From: Actinomycetota bacterium
GTDB lineage: Bacteria > Actinomycetota > Actinomycetes > Actinomycetales > Microbacteriaceae
Assembly (NCBI GenBank): GCA_030838475.1
Contig: JAUZFP010000094.1
Location: 1-64,000 of the forward strand
Direction of reading: 5' to 3'
Length of the DNA: 64,000 bases
How positions within the stretch are numbered: position 1 is the stretch's first letter; the number at the start of each line of letters is the position of its first letter. Positions 1-11,545 of this stretch are shown in pieces. The translations under genes were made by a program, and so were the position numbers. The notes beneath the pieces were generated by a model. That model did no database searches, was not told where the DNA came from, and worked only from the letters and a program-made list of their open reading frames with translations.

Positions 1-1
1 G

Positions 2-472
2 ACCGGAACCGCGCCCGCTGGGGTTGTCATCGACACCGGGTCGGCCGGGATCATCCCGGGGATCCAGGACCAGACTCTTACCTACCAGGTCACCAATAGC
101 GGCAGCTCGGCGACACCCGCCGCGATCGGCTCCATCCACGTCGTCAGCACGAGCGTCACCGATACGACGCGGTGGGCGGACATCCGCCCCTATCTCTCGG
201 TCACCGTCGCAGTAAACGGGGGTGCGGCAATTACCGTGCCGTCGAGCGCGATCACGTCGACCGGGATCGACGCGACGCTGTCGTTCAGCGCCAACGTTCA
301 ACCCGGCGCGACGGTACCGGTGGTCGTCGAGCTCACAATTCCGGCATCCGCAGGCACGATCGACCTGTTGCGAACCCTGCAACCCGATCGGAGCACCGGT
401 CTGACGATCGCTTCGATCATCGCAATCGCACCGGTGTTCACTCTCACGCAGACCTCGATTGCGGCACCATGA
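2..472 (+). CDS. Partial exported/surface protein (C-terminal part; 5' end outside window)
   Basis: Frame 2 is open from the window edge to the TGA at 470-472, reading TGTAPAGVVIDTGSAGIIPGIQDQTLTYQVTNSGSSATPAAIG...; Thr/Ser/Val-rich beta-type composition; overlaps the next ATG. Confidence 0.6.
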   Translation, partial: TGTAPAGVVIDTGSAGIIPGIQDQTLTYQVTNSGSSATPAAIGSIHVVSTSVTDTTRWADIRPYLSVTVAVNGGAAITVPSSAITSTGIDATLSFSANVQPGATVPVVVELTIPASAGTIDLLRTLQPDRSTGLTIASIIAIAPVFTLTQTSIAAP

Positions 473-1467
473 GGCAGCGACGCGGACTCCGGATGATGCG
501 TCCCGTCGCGCTCGCGGTCGGGTTTGCGGTACTGCTGATGGCAATCCCCGCGAACGGAACCGGCGCGACCTGGACGACGACCACAACCGCCACGACCGCG
601 GCAGCCGGGACGGGACAATGGTGCGCGGCACCGGATCCGAGTGAGGTCGGCGCGCGCTTCATCCGACTGAGCACGGTGACGACGAACGTCGGAACCAACC
701 AGCAGATGGCCATCATCCCCGTCGCGAACAACGCGGCCTGGGGCGGGGGAACCGGAGTGAAAACGCTGAACGTGCGCCTGTGGGGTTGTCAGACGGCGCC
801 GGTTGGGAGTCTTCGCGTGACCGCGTGGTCGAATCCGTCTACCGCCCTCGGTATGACCTGGCTCGCGGGAGGCGCCGTAGCGCCAGCTTCGCGGCTCAAT
901 CCGGCGAGCGCCGCTGGGATTGACCTGAAGACTCGTGCGCAGTTGGCAACGGTCACCGGAGCGCCGCCTCCGCTGCTCGGCAGTCCGTCGGGTGATGTGC
1001 GACGCTACAGCTGGATTATCGCGGGCGGACGCACAAATGCGTCTTCGGCCGCCGAGGCTACCGATCCCCCGCAGTGCACCTACTTCACAAACCTGCTCGG
1101 TAGTGCCGCCTGCCCCGTAGACATCACCAACTCGTTGGGCGGGGATAGCGCCTTCGCGAACCTTTTCAATGTCACTCCATGGAGCGGATCGACAATCAGC
1201 TCAGTCACATACACGGCGCACACCTGGGCCACCCAGTCGGCGACCGGTTGGGGGACCGCAAACGGCTGGCTCAATGTGACCTGTGGCGTCCTTGCGCTTC
1301 TCGAGTGCGGGACAAATGTCACCACAACCTTCCTGAACGGGACTTCGGCGTCGGATGCTTCGCTGCTTGCCAGCTCCAATGGCAATCTCCTGCAATGGGT
1401 GGTCGTTCAGTGGACGGGGACGACCCCGCCGCCCTCCGACCTCGTGCTCGAGGTGTTTCTGCAGTGA
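469..1467 (+). CDS. Exported protein of unknown function (signal peptide MRPVALAVGFAVLLMAIPANGTGA)
   Basis: ORF in track; start chosen at ATG 469 (ATGA overlap with previous stop) rather than 172; hydrophobic N-terminus. Confidence 0.6.
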   Translation: MRQRRGLRMMRPVALAVGFAVLLMAIPANGTGATWTTTTTATTAAAGTGQWCAAPDPSEVGARFIRLSTVTTNVGTNQQMAIIPVANNAAWGGGTGVKTLNVRLWGCQTAPVGSLRVTAWSNPSTALGMTWLAGGAVAPASRLNPASAAGIDLKTRAQLATVTGAPPPLLGSPSGDVRRYSWIIAGGRTNASSAAEATDPPQCTYFTNLLGSAACPVDITNSLGGDSAFANLFNVTPWSGSTISSVTYTAHTWATQSATGWGTANGWLNVTCGVLALLECGTNVTTTFLNGTSASDASLLASSNGNLLQWVVVQWTGTTPPPSDLVLEVFLQ

Positions 1468-2105
1468 ACGTTCTGGGTGTGCTGATGGCGATCGTGATTG
1501 CGGCGACGCCGTCACCGACCACCACCGACTGGACGGTCACTCCCGTGTTCGGGCCCGCCATTTCGGCGCCAGGAACAAGCATGAACCCCGCCCTGGTTCC
1601 CGGGCAGTCAAGCACGAGCGGCTACCTGATTACTCACACCGATGCCATCCACGGACCCCTGGATGTGACCGCCGCGTCGACGGATGCCGCAAGTAGTTTC
1701 GAGGACCACCTTCTGGTGACGGTCGCGGTGAACGGCGTCGTGGGGCAGACGACGACGCTCGGCCAACTGCTGCGGCACTCCGGTGTCGTGCGGGGGACCA
1801 CCGCCCTCCCGAGTGGTCCCGCGATGCTGACCGTGACGGTGGAACTCGATCCGGCCTCGACCTCCGTGCAGCGACTCCGCCTCGTCGACTTCACCCTCTT
1901 TGTCACCGTGAGTGACGAGGTCGTGCCACTCGCGGGGCCGCCGAGCGATCCGACGAGGGGACTTCCGGGGCTCCCGATCACGGGCCAGACGGTTTCGCTC
2001 GCGGCCATCCTGCTCGGCGGTTTACTCATCGTCGGCGGGACCGTTCTCGTCCTTCGCAGGCGGCGGAGAAAGCCCGTCGCGAACATAGCGCAGGCGACCG
2101 ACTGA
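1464..2105 (+). CDS. LPXTG-type cell-wall anchored protein
   Basis: GTG start overlapping previous stop; C-terminus LPITGQTVSLAAILLGGLLIVGGTVLVLRRRRRK = sorting signal, TM helix, basic tail. Confidence 0.75.
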   Translation: MNVLGVLMAIVIAATPSPTTTDWTVTPVFGPAISAPGTSMNPALVPGQSSTSGYLITHTDAIHGPLDVTAASTDAASSFEDHLLVTVAVNGVVGQTTTLGQLLRHSGVVRGTTALPSGPAMLTVTVELDPASTSVQRLRLVDFTLFVTVSDEVVPLAGPPSDPTRGLPGLPITGQTVSLAAILLGGLLIVGGTVLVLRRRRRKPVANIAQATD

Positions 2106-2133
2106 GGTCGGAGCCGCCGACTATCCTTTAGGG

Positions 2134-4062
2134 GTGGCCACTGCCCTGTATCGCCGGTATCGTCCGGAGACGTTCGCCGAGTTGATCGGCCAGTCGCAGG
2201 TGACCGATCCGCTTCGCACGGCGTTGCGCACCGACCGGGTGAACCACGCCTATCTCTTCAGCGGGCCCCGTGGATGCGGCAAGACCACCTCCGCACGCAT
2301 CCTCGCGCGGTGCCTGAACTGTGTTGAGGGTCCGACAGACACGCCGTGCGGCAAGTGCCCCAGCTGCATCGAGCTGTCGCGCGACGGCGGGGGATCGCTG
2401 GACGTCGTCGAGATCGATGCCGCGTCCCACAACGGTGTCGATGACGCGCGAGACCTTCGCGAGCGTGCGGTGTTCGCACCCGCCCGGGATCGCTACAAGA
2501 TCTTCATCCTCGACGAAGCGCACATGGTCACGCCGCAGGGGTTCAACGCGCTCCTGAAAATCGTCGAAGAGCCACCGGAGCACGTGAAGTTCATCTTCGC
2601 GACGACCGAGCCCGAGAAGGTCATCGGCACGATCCGGTCGCGCACGCACCACTACCCGTTCCGGCTGGTGCCGCCCGCGCAGATGCTCGAGTACACGCAG
2701 ACGCTCTGCGATGCCGAGGGCATCACTGTCGCGCCCGGAGTACTGTCGCTCGTGGTTCGTGCCGGCGGCGGCTCGGTACGCGACACGCTCTCGCTGCTCG
2801 ACCAGCTCATGGCCGGGTCCGATCCTTCGACGAGCACAGGCACGGTACACATCGAGTACGAGCGCGCGGTCGCGCTGCTCGGCTACACCAACAGCGCCCT
2901 CCTCGACGAGGTCATCGACTCGATCGGCGCTCGCGACTCCGCCGCCGCGTTCACCGCGGTCGATCGCGTCATCCAGACCGGGCAGGATCCGCGACGGTTC
3001 GTCGAAGACCTGCTCGAACGCTTCCGCGACCTGATCGTCGTCGCGGCTACGACGGCCGAGGGTGCGGCGGCGGTGCTTCGCGGTGTCCCGCAGGACGAGC
3101 TCGACCGCATGGCCGTGCAGGCCAAGAAGTTCGGCGATGCCGAACTGTCGAGGGCAGCGGATGTCGCCAACGCGGCGCTCACGGAGATGACGGGCGCGAC
3201 ATCCCCGCGTCTCCACCTCGAACTGATGGTCGCGCGCATCCTCGTTCCCGAAAGCGACGAATCCGAGCGCGGTGCGCTCGCTCGCGTCGAGCGGCTCGAG
3301 CGACGGATCGGGGTGGATGGCTCGGCCGTTGCCGCTCCGCCGACCACTCCCGTCGCGCCGGTCGCAAAGACAGCACCGCCGACGGCCAAAGCGCCCGAGC
3401 GGCCTGTGCCCGAGCCGGTTGCGCCCGCGCCAGCTGCGCCCGCGCCGACGCCCGCCGTAATCGAGGCCGTCGCCGAAGCCAAAACCGTCAGCCTGCAGCA
3501 AATGCGCGACTCCTGGCCAGAAATTCTCGAGTCAGTTAAAGAGAAGCGCAACGCGTGGATGGTCGTCTACACGAGCCAGGCCCGCGCCCTCGAGGGCGAC
3601 GTACTGACCCTGACCTTTCCCAACGAGACGGATGTCGCGAGCTTTAAGAAACCGCAGGGTCCAGGCGAGAGCGTTAGCGAGATCCTCCGGAGCGCCATCC
3701 TGTCGATTCTCGGTCTCCGCGTGAAATTCATCGCGAAGGTCGAGCCGACGATGGCCGCGGTGGCGGAGGAGATCGCCGTGTCCGAAGCCGATGCGCCGGA
3801 GCCAACGGAACCCGACTCCGAGCCCCCCGTAGATGAGGCCGGATGGGCGGTCGCCGAGATCCCCGGATCCGTCGAGGCAGAACCTGTAGCCACGGCGAAG
3901 TCTGACCGGGCGCCAAAAGCTAGCGTGCCAGCTAAATCATCCACACCGGCGAGCGTCGCCGAGTCCCAGCGCTACGGCGAGTCGGTGGTGCGCGAGATCC
4001 TCGGCGCCAGCTTCATCGAAGAGCAGGCCGTCGTCCCCCGAGTGACCCCGAGAGACAACTAA
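2134..4062 (+). CDS. dnaX: DNA polymerase III subunit gamma/tau
   Basis: MATALYRRYRPETFAELIGQSQVTDPLRTAL, Walker A GPRGCGKTTSARILARCLNC, Zn-binding cysteines, Pro/Ala-rich linker. Confidence 0.97.
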   Translation: MATALYRRYRPETFAELIGQSQVTDPLRTALRTDRVNHAYLFSGPRGCGKTTSARILARCLNCVEGPTDTPCGKCPSCIELSRDGGGSLDVVEIDAASHNGVDDARDLRERAVFAPARDRYKIFILDEAHMVTPQGFNALLKIVEEPPEHVKFIFATTEPEKVIGTIRSRTHHYPFRLVPPAQMLEYTQTLCDAEGITVAPGVLSLVVRAGGGSVRDTLSLLDQLMAGSDPSTSTGTVHIEYERAVALLGYTNSALLDEVIDSIGARDSAAAFTAVDRVIQTGQDPRRFVEDLLERFRDLIVVAATTAEGAAAVLRGVPQDELDRMAVQAKKFGDAELSRAADVANAALTEMTGATSPRLHLELMVARILVPESDESERGALARVERLERRIGVDGSAVAAPPTTPVAPVAKTAPPTAKAPERPVPEPVAPAPAAPAPTPAVIEAVAEAKTVSLQQMRDSWPEILESVKEKRNAWMVVYTSQARALEGDVLTLTFPNETDVASFKKPQGPGESVSEILRSAILSILGLRVKFIAKVEPTMAAVAEEIAVSEADAPEPTEPDSEPPVDEAGWAVAEIPGSVEAEPVATAKSDRAPKASVPAKSSTPASVAESQRYGESVVREILGASFIEEQAVVPRVTPRDN

Positions 4063-4065
4063 CCC

Positions 4066-4665
4066 GTGTACGAGGGAATCGTGCAGGACCTGATCGACGA
4101 ACTCGGTCGGCTGCCCGGAATCGGGCCGAAGTCGGCGCAGCGCATCGCGTTCCACATCCTGACCACCGAGAGCTTCGATGTCACTCACCTTGCCGAGGTG
4201 TTGATGACGGTCAAGGAGAAGGTGCGCTTCTGCGAGATCTGCGGCAACGTCACCGAGGAAGAGAAGTGCAACATCTGCCGTGACCCGCGGCGCTCTGCGG
4301 CGACCATCTGCGTCGTCGAGGAGGCGAAGGATGTCCAGGCCATTGAGCGCACTCGGGAATTCCGCGGCCTGTACCACGTGCTCGGCGGCGCGATCAGCCC
4401 GATCGATGGCATCGGACCGGACGACCTCAACATCCGCAAGCTGGTGCAGCGTCTCGCCGATGGCACGGTGACCGAGGTCATCATCGCGACCGACCCGAAC
4501 CTCGAGGGCGAGGCGACGGCGACATATCTGAGCCGACTGCTCGTGCAGCCCAACCTCACGGTGACGCGCCTCGCATCCGGTCTCCCGGTCGGCGGCGACC
4601 TCGAGTACGCAGACGAAGTCACGCTCGGCAGGGCCTTCGAGGGACGCCGGCTCGTCGAGCAATAG
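4066..4665 (+). CDS. recR: Recombination mediator protein RecR
   Basis: [50 protein letters not shown] zinc finger, Toprim; downstream of dnaX. Confidence 0.97.
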   Translation: MYEGIVQDLIDELGRLPGIGPKSAQRIAFHILTTESFDVTHLAEVLMTVKEKVRFCEICGNVTEEEKCNICRDPRRSAATICVVEEAKDVQAIERTREFRGLYHVLGGAISPIDGIGPDDLNIRKLVQRLADGTVTEVIIATDPNLEGEATATYLSRLLVQPNLTVTRLASGLPVGGDLEYADEVTLGRAFEGRRLVEQ

Positions 4666-4739
4666 TTCCGCGTCGGAGCGCCAGTTTTCGGGACATTACA
4701 CTGAAGGCTGCACAATTTCGTCGTCCCCAGGAGTGCCGC

Positions 4740-7087
<2,348 letters not shown>

Positions 7088-7095
7088 CCCTCCCC

Positions 7096-7145
7096 GCTCA
7101 ACAGGACGAATTCGGCCTCGGGGTTACTCAACAGGAGAATTCGGG
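7096..7145. repeat. Left pair of 20-bp repeats: GCTCAACAGGACGAATTCGG - 10 bp - ACTCAACAGGAGAATTCGGG
   Basis: Read directly at 7096-7115 and 7126-7145; inverted counterparts at 8130-8179. Confidence 0.85.
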
Positions 7146-8029
7146 AGTGTTGTGCTGACCGCTCCTGTTACGTCGACTTCAGGTCGACCGGACCTGAGCC
7201 GGGCGAGGATGACGTCGATGCACCACTCCAGTTCGAATTGGATGAGCTGATAGTCGAAGCGGAGGCTGCCGAAGCTGCCAAGGACGGCGTTTCCGTCTCG
7301 CACCCGGTCCCGATGCTGGCTACTGGGCGGGTCGTGGAACTGACGGCTATCGACTTCGACGATAAGCCAGTCGTCTATCAGCAGGTCCACGAAGCCCACT
7401 CGATTGATCGCCGCTTGCGGTTCGACCTTCAGCCCGGCTGCCGCGCATGCAACGCGAAGTTTCGACTCAGTGCCGGACATGGATCGACTATCCAGCTCTC
7501 GACGCATCCCGCGAAGATGCCCCGGCAGCGCTTCGAGAAGGAGACCGAGCCCGGCCGCACTCAGCATCCGCTGATGTAAGGCGCTGTCGACTGACGCCAC
7601 GAGGGACGGCCGGTCGACCGCTCTCGCGTGCTGCACGAGCGCGTCGATGAGACTGACTCGCCACTGTCGATCGCCCGTGTTCGGGAACCGCGTGATCGCC
7701 CAGATTCGTCGCTCCCCACTCGCAACGGGTGGCAAACGGCTGGCGCTTGGCTGGGTTGCGACGACGAGGTCCTCTCCGTCAGACCAAACACCGTAGCTCT
7801 GCAAGGCCGAATGGCCGCCGAGAATTCCGCCCAACTCGAGCGCCCTCATCGCGTCGACCGGCGCGAGAGGAGAGCTGAGCCACCCGCGCCGGGGCACCGC
7901 CACTTTGCCGGCCGCGATGGCTTGTGCGATCGACCTGGTCGACACGCCCATGGAGATCAGTTGCGACCTGCGTGCAATGCCCCCGAACCGGCTCAGGTCT
8001 CGCGAAATGTCTCGTGCCACGGGGTCCAC
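7124..8029 (-). CDS. AbiEi-like N-terminal domain plus DUF559-like (Vsr/PD-(D/E)XK-type) C-terminal domain protein
   Basis: RFGGIARRSQLISMGVSTRSIAQAIAAGKVAVPRRGWLS winged-helix-like start, C-terminal VDLLIDDWLIVEVDSRQFHDPPSSQHRDRVRD; start chosen at GTG 8029 (VDPVARDISRDLSRFGG) rather than the track ATG 8248. Confidence 0.7.
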   Translation of the reverse strand: MDPVARDISRDLSRFGGIARRSQLISMGVSTRSIAQAIAAGKVAVPRRGWLSSPLAPVDAMRALELGGILGGHSALQSYGVWSDGEDLVVATQPSASRLPPVASGERRIWAITRFPNTGDRQWRVSLIDALVQHARAVDRPSLVASVDSALHQRMLSAAGLGLLLEALPGHLRGMRRELDSRSMSGTESKLRVACAAAGLKVEPQAAINRVGFVDLLIDDWLIVEVDSRQFHDPPSSQHRDRVRDGNAVLGSFGSLRFDYQLIQFELEWCIDVILARLRSGRPEVDVTGAVSTTLPNSPVE

Positions 8030-8129
8030 GGTGAAGGATATTTGACGGCAAGAACCTGCCAATGGCGATTCTGTGGAGGTGATCGACGCAGACTGGGATG
8101 TGTTCGACAGGAGGCGACTCCGGGCATGA

Positions 8130-8179
8130 CCGGAATCGTCCTGTTGATCGAGCCAGACACCGAATTTCTCCTGTTGAGT
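8130..8179. repeat. Right pair of repeats, inverted relative to 7096-7145
   Basis: Minus strand reads ACTCAACAGGAGAAATTCGG (8179-8160) - 10 bp - GATCAACAGGACGATTCCGG (8149-8130). Confidence 0.85.
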
Positions 8180-8246
8180 CCGAATGTGGCCGAATCGGAA
8201 CACAAAATGGGGCCGCCGTTCAGGGGAGCGGTGTCGAATAGCTGTC

Positions 8247-8825
8247 ATGAGCGAAGCCCGGGTCGCCTTCTACGGCGACTCATACACACTCGGCGTCGGC
8301 GCAACGAGTCCGGTGCGGCGGTGGTCGACGATCGTCTGCGCCGCGCGCGGGTGGCGAGAGTTCAACCCGAGCGTCAACGGCCTCGGCTTCGTGCGGAACC
8401 GCACAAACTTCGGCGACGGCGACCTGCCAAGCCAGATCGTCGCGAGCAGACCCGACATCGTGTTCGTCGCGATGGGCCTCAACGACAACTTCGGATTCGC
8501 CACCGACTCCGATCGGATCCGGGTGCAGGTCTCGACCGACCTCGAATACCTGCGGCTCGCACTGCCGATGGCGCGCTTCATCGTTGTCGAGCCGTTCTGG
8601 TACACGGATGACCGTCCGGACTCACTCAGCGTGATCACCGGTTGGATCAAGGCGGCGGCCGAGTTCATCGACGCCGACTACATCATCGGGGCCTCCCACT
8701 GGCTCGAGCACCACCCGGAGTGGATGGCCGCCGACGGGCTGCACCCGAACGTCGACGGCTACGCGCGTATGGCCGAACTGATGGATGTCGCGCTCGCCGC
8801 GCTGCGACTGCCGGCCCTGGTCTGA
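8247..8825 (+). CDS. SGNH/GDSL-type hydrolase
   Basis: VAFYGDSYTLGVGA (GDS block), GLNDNFG block, DGLHPNVDGYARMAE catalytic DxxH. Confidence 0.85.
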   Translation: MSEARVAFYGDSYTLGVGATSPVRRWSTIVCAARGWREFNPSVNGLGFVRNRTNFGDGDLPSQIVASRPDIVFVAMGLNDNFGFATDSDRIRVQVSTDLEYLRLALPMARFIVVEPFWYTDDRPDSLSVITGWIKAAAEFIDADYIIGASHWLEHHPEWMAADGLHPNVDGYARMAELMDVALAALRLPALV

Positions 8826-8868
8826 CCGGCGGCCGAGACTCCGGCGTGCGAATCGATAAACTGAGGCA

Positions 8869-10338
8869 GTGAACAAACCCATCGACGTTGCCCTCATCGG
8901 TGGCGGGATCATGAGTGCCACCCTCGGGACCCTGCTCAAGCAACTTGAACCCACCTGGCACATCCAAATTTTCGAGCGACTCTCCGAGGTTGCCCTCGAA
9001 AGCTCGAACCCGTGGAACAACGCCGGCACCGGCCACTCCGCGCTCTGCGAACTGAACTACACGCCGGAACTCCCGGACGGAACGATCGACATCTCTGGTG
9101 CGGTCAAGGTCAACGAGCAGTTCCAGGTGTCACGGCAGTTCTGGTCGCACCTGCTCGAGGTGGGCGCCCTGCCCGATCCGAGTGCGTTCATCAACTCGAC
9201 CCCGCACATGAGCTTCGTCTGGGGCGAGGACAACGTCGAGTATCTGCGCAAGCGTTACGAGGCTCTCAAGGATCACCCGCTGTTCGCGGGGATGGAGTTC
9301 AGTACGGACGCGGCCGTGATTCGCGGCTGGGCACCCCTGCTGATTCCCGGCCGCCGGAAGGACCAGCCGATCGCCGCCACGCACATCGCGGCGGGAACGG
9401 ACGTCGACTTCGGTGCCCTGACCCACCTGCTCACGGATTACCTGACCGGAAACGGCGCCGCCCTCATTCTCGAAGAGAGCGTTACGAACCTGAAGCGTAA
9501 GAACGGGCTGTGGCGCATCAGCACTCGGCACACCGTCGGGAACACGCCCGAGGTCTACGACGCCAGGTTCGTCTTCGTCGGGGCGGGCGGCTACGCGCTC
9601 GGCCTGCTGCAGAAGTCCGGCATCAAGGAGATTCGCGGTTTCGGCGGGTTCCCGGTGAGCGGCGAGTTCCTGCGAACGGACAATCAGGCTCTGGTGAAGA
9701 AGCACCAGGCGAAGGTCTACGGCAAACCGGCGCTCGGCGCACCGCCGATGTCTGTGCCCCACTTGGACACCCGCGTCGTCGACGGGCAGGCCAGCCTGAT
9801 GTTCGGGCCGTACGCGGGCTTCAGCCCCAAGTTCCTGAAGAGCGGATCGGCGTTCGACCTGATCCGATCCATCCGCTGGCACAACCTGATTCCGATGATT
9901 GCTGCTGGTGCGAGCAACCTGGGGCTCGTGCGCTATCTGGTCAGCCAACTGCTCGCCCTGCCGTCAACGAAGTTCGACGCGCTGCGGGAGTTCTTCCCCG
10001 ACGGCGACCCCGCCGACTGGTATCGGATCACCGCGGGCCAGCGCGTGCAAGTCATCAAGAAGGACGCCAGGAAGGGCGGCGTTTTGCAGTTTGGCACCGA
10101 GGTTGTCGCGGCGACCGACGGCAGCATCGCCGGCCTGCTCGGCGCATCGCCAGGGGCGTCGACCGCCGTCCCGATCATGCTCGGCCTGGTCGAGAAGTGC
10201 TTCCCCGGTTCGATGGATGCGTGGCGGCCGAAGCTCGCAAAGATGGTGCCGAGCTATGGCAAGCAGCTCTCCGACAATGCGACCTTCGCCGCGAAGACGA
10301 TGACCGAGACGGCGAAGGAACTCCAGATCGCTCGCTAA
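8869..10338 (+). CDS. mqo: Malate:quinone oxidoreductase
   Basis: DVALIGGGIMSATLGTLLKQLEPTWHIQIFERLSEVALESSNPWNNAGTGHSALCELNYTP is characteristic of Mqo. Confidence 0.96.
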   Translation: MNKPIDVALIGGGIMSATLGTLLKQLEPTWHIQIFERLSEVALESSNPWNNAGTGHSALCELNYTPELPDGTIDISGAVKVNEQFQVSRQFWSHLLEVGALPDPSAFINSTPHMSFVWGEDNVEYLRKRYEALKDHPLFAGMEFSTDAAVIRGWAPLLIPGRRKDQPIAATHIAAGTDVDFGALTHLLTDYLTGNGAALILEESVTNLKRKNGLWRISTRHTVGNTPEVYDARFVFVGAGGYALGLLQKSGIKEIRGFGGFPVSGEFLRTDNQALVKKHQAKVYGKPALGAPPMSVPHLDTRVVDGQASLMFGPYAGFSPKFLKSGSAFDLIRSIRWHNLIPMIAAGASNLGLVRYLVSQLLALPSTKFDALREFFPDGDPADWYRITAGQRVQVIKKDARKGGVLQFGTEVVAATDGSIAGLLGASPGASTAVPIMLGLVEKCFPGSMDAWRPKLAKMVPSYGKQLSDNATFAAKTMTETAKELQIAR

Positions 10339-10370
10339 ACCTCGGGTCGAGCTTGTGAGACCTTGACGGA

Positions 10371-10392
10371 CATTCGAATGTATGTTCGAATG
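10371..10392. promoter_or_regulatory. Candidate LexA/SOS box, CATTCGAA-TGTATG-TTCGAATG
   Basis: Perfect 8-bp arms, 6-bp spacer; one base from the actinobacterial SOS consensus TCGAAC-N4-GTTCGA; 6 bp before the CDS start. Confidence 0.65.
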
Positions 10393-10397
10393 ACTGG

Positions 10398-11432
10398 ATG
10401 CGGTGGCAAGGCCAGGAACTGAACGTCGACCAGGCGGAGACGCTGCCCGGTCTCGCGCGACTGAGCAATCTGGTGCGCTCCGTGCAGACGCCGGAGTTCG
10501 CGGGAATCACCTTCCACGAGGTGCTCGCGAAGTCTGCACTTAACCACGTCCCCGGGCAGAGCGCGCTGCCGTTCGGCTGGACGATCAACCCGTACCGCGG
10601 CTGCAGCCACGCCTGCGTCTACTGCTTTGCGCGGAACACCCACACCTACCTCGAGCTCGACGCGGGCAAAGACTTCGACAACCAGATCATCGTGAAGGTG
10701 AACGTCGCCGAGGTCCTCGGCCGAGAGCTAGCGAAACCAAGCTGGGGACGGCATCCGGTCGCACTCGGCACCAACACCGATCCCTACCAGCGCGCCGAGG
10801 GGCGCTACCAGCTCATGCCCGGCATCATCGCCGCCCTGGCGAACAGTGGAACGCCCTTCAGCATCCTCACGAAGGGCAGCCTCATTCGTCGCGACCTCCC
10901 GCTGCTTGCGGCCGCGAATGAGACGGTTCCTGTGGATCTCGCGATGTCGATCGCGGTCTACGACGACGAGCTGCAACAGTCGGTGGAACCGGGCACTCCC
11001 AGCACCGCGGCACGGCTCGCGACGGTGACGGCCGCACGGGAGCAGGGTCTACCGGTAACCGTGTTCCTGATGCCGATCCTCCCGTACCTCACCGACACGA
11101 GGGCCCACCTGGATGCCGCGCTCGAGCGAGTGGCCGCGGCGGGGGCGTCCGGGGTGATGCATACGGCACTGCACCTGCGTCCGGGCACGAAGGAGTGGTT
11201 CATGCAGTGGCTCGCGGCCGAGCATCCGGAGCTTGTTGCCCGGTACGAGGCGATGTACAAATTCAGTGCATACGCGCCCAAGGAGTATCGCAAGTGGCTG
11301 GCGGACAAGTTCCGCCCGCTCGCGCGCAAGCATGGCCTCGGCCGCGCGACCCCGGATCCGGTGACGGGGACCGTCAGGTCGAGGGCGCTCCGACCCGCTG
11401 CCGCCTACGACGCCGAACCGACCCTCTTCTAA
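10398..11432 (+). CDS. Rv2578c-family radical SAM protein (spore photoproduct lyase-like)
   Basis: INPYRGCSHACVYCFARNTHTYL (CxxxCxxC), GTNTDPYQRAEG. Confidence 0.88.
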   Translation: MRWQGQELNVDQAETLPGLARLSNLVRSVQTPEFAGITFHEVLAKSALNHVPGQSALPFGWTINPYRGCSHACVYCFARNTHTYLELDAGKDFDNQIIVKVNVAEVLGRELAKPSWGRHPVALGTNTDPYQRAEGRYQLMPGIIAALANSGTPFSILTKGSLIRRDLPLLAAANETVPVDLAMSIAVYDDELQQSVEPGTPSTAARLATVTAAREQGLPVTVFLMPILPYLTDTRAHLDAALERVAAAGASGVMHTALHLRPGTKEWFMQWLAAEHPELVARYEAMYKFSAYAPKEYRKWLADKFRPLARKHGLGRATPDPVTGTVRSRALRPAAAYDAEPTLF

Positions 11433-11545
11433 CTCCCGAAATGGGGGCGATGGCTGACGCAACGCGCCCACAACACGGGGTACTCGACCGTTCGGTGCAG
11501 TGCGATACTGCGGGTAGCGAGACCGTTCGCCCCTAAGGAGTATCC

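Noticed and set aside
2100-2134. SRP 4.5S RNA next to dnaX
   Set aside because: Often linked in actinobacteria, but only 28 bp separate the genes here, so there is no room.
2128-3501. 457-aa minus-strand ORF opposite dnaX
   Set aside because: Antisense shadow of dnaX.
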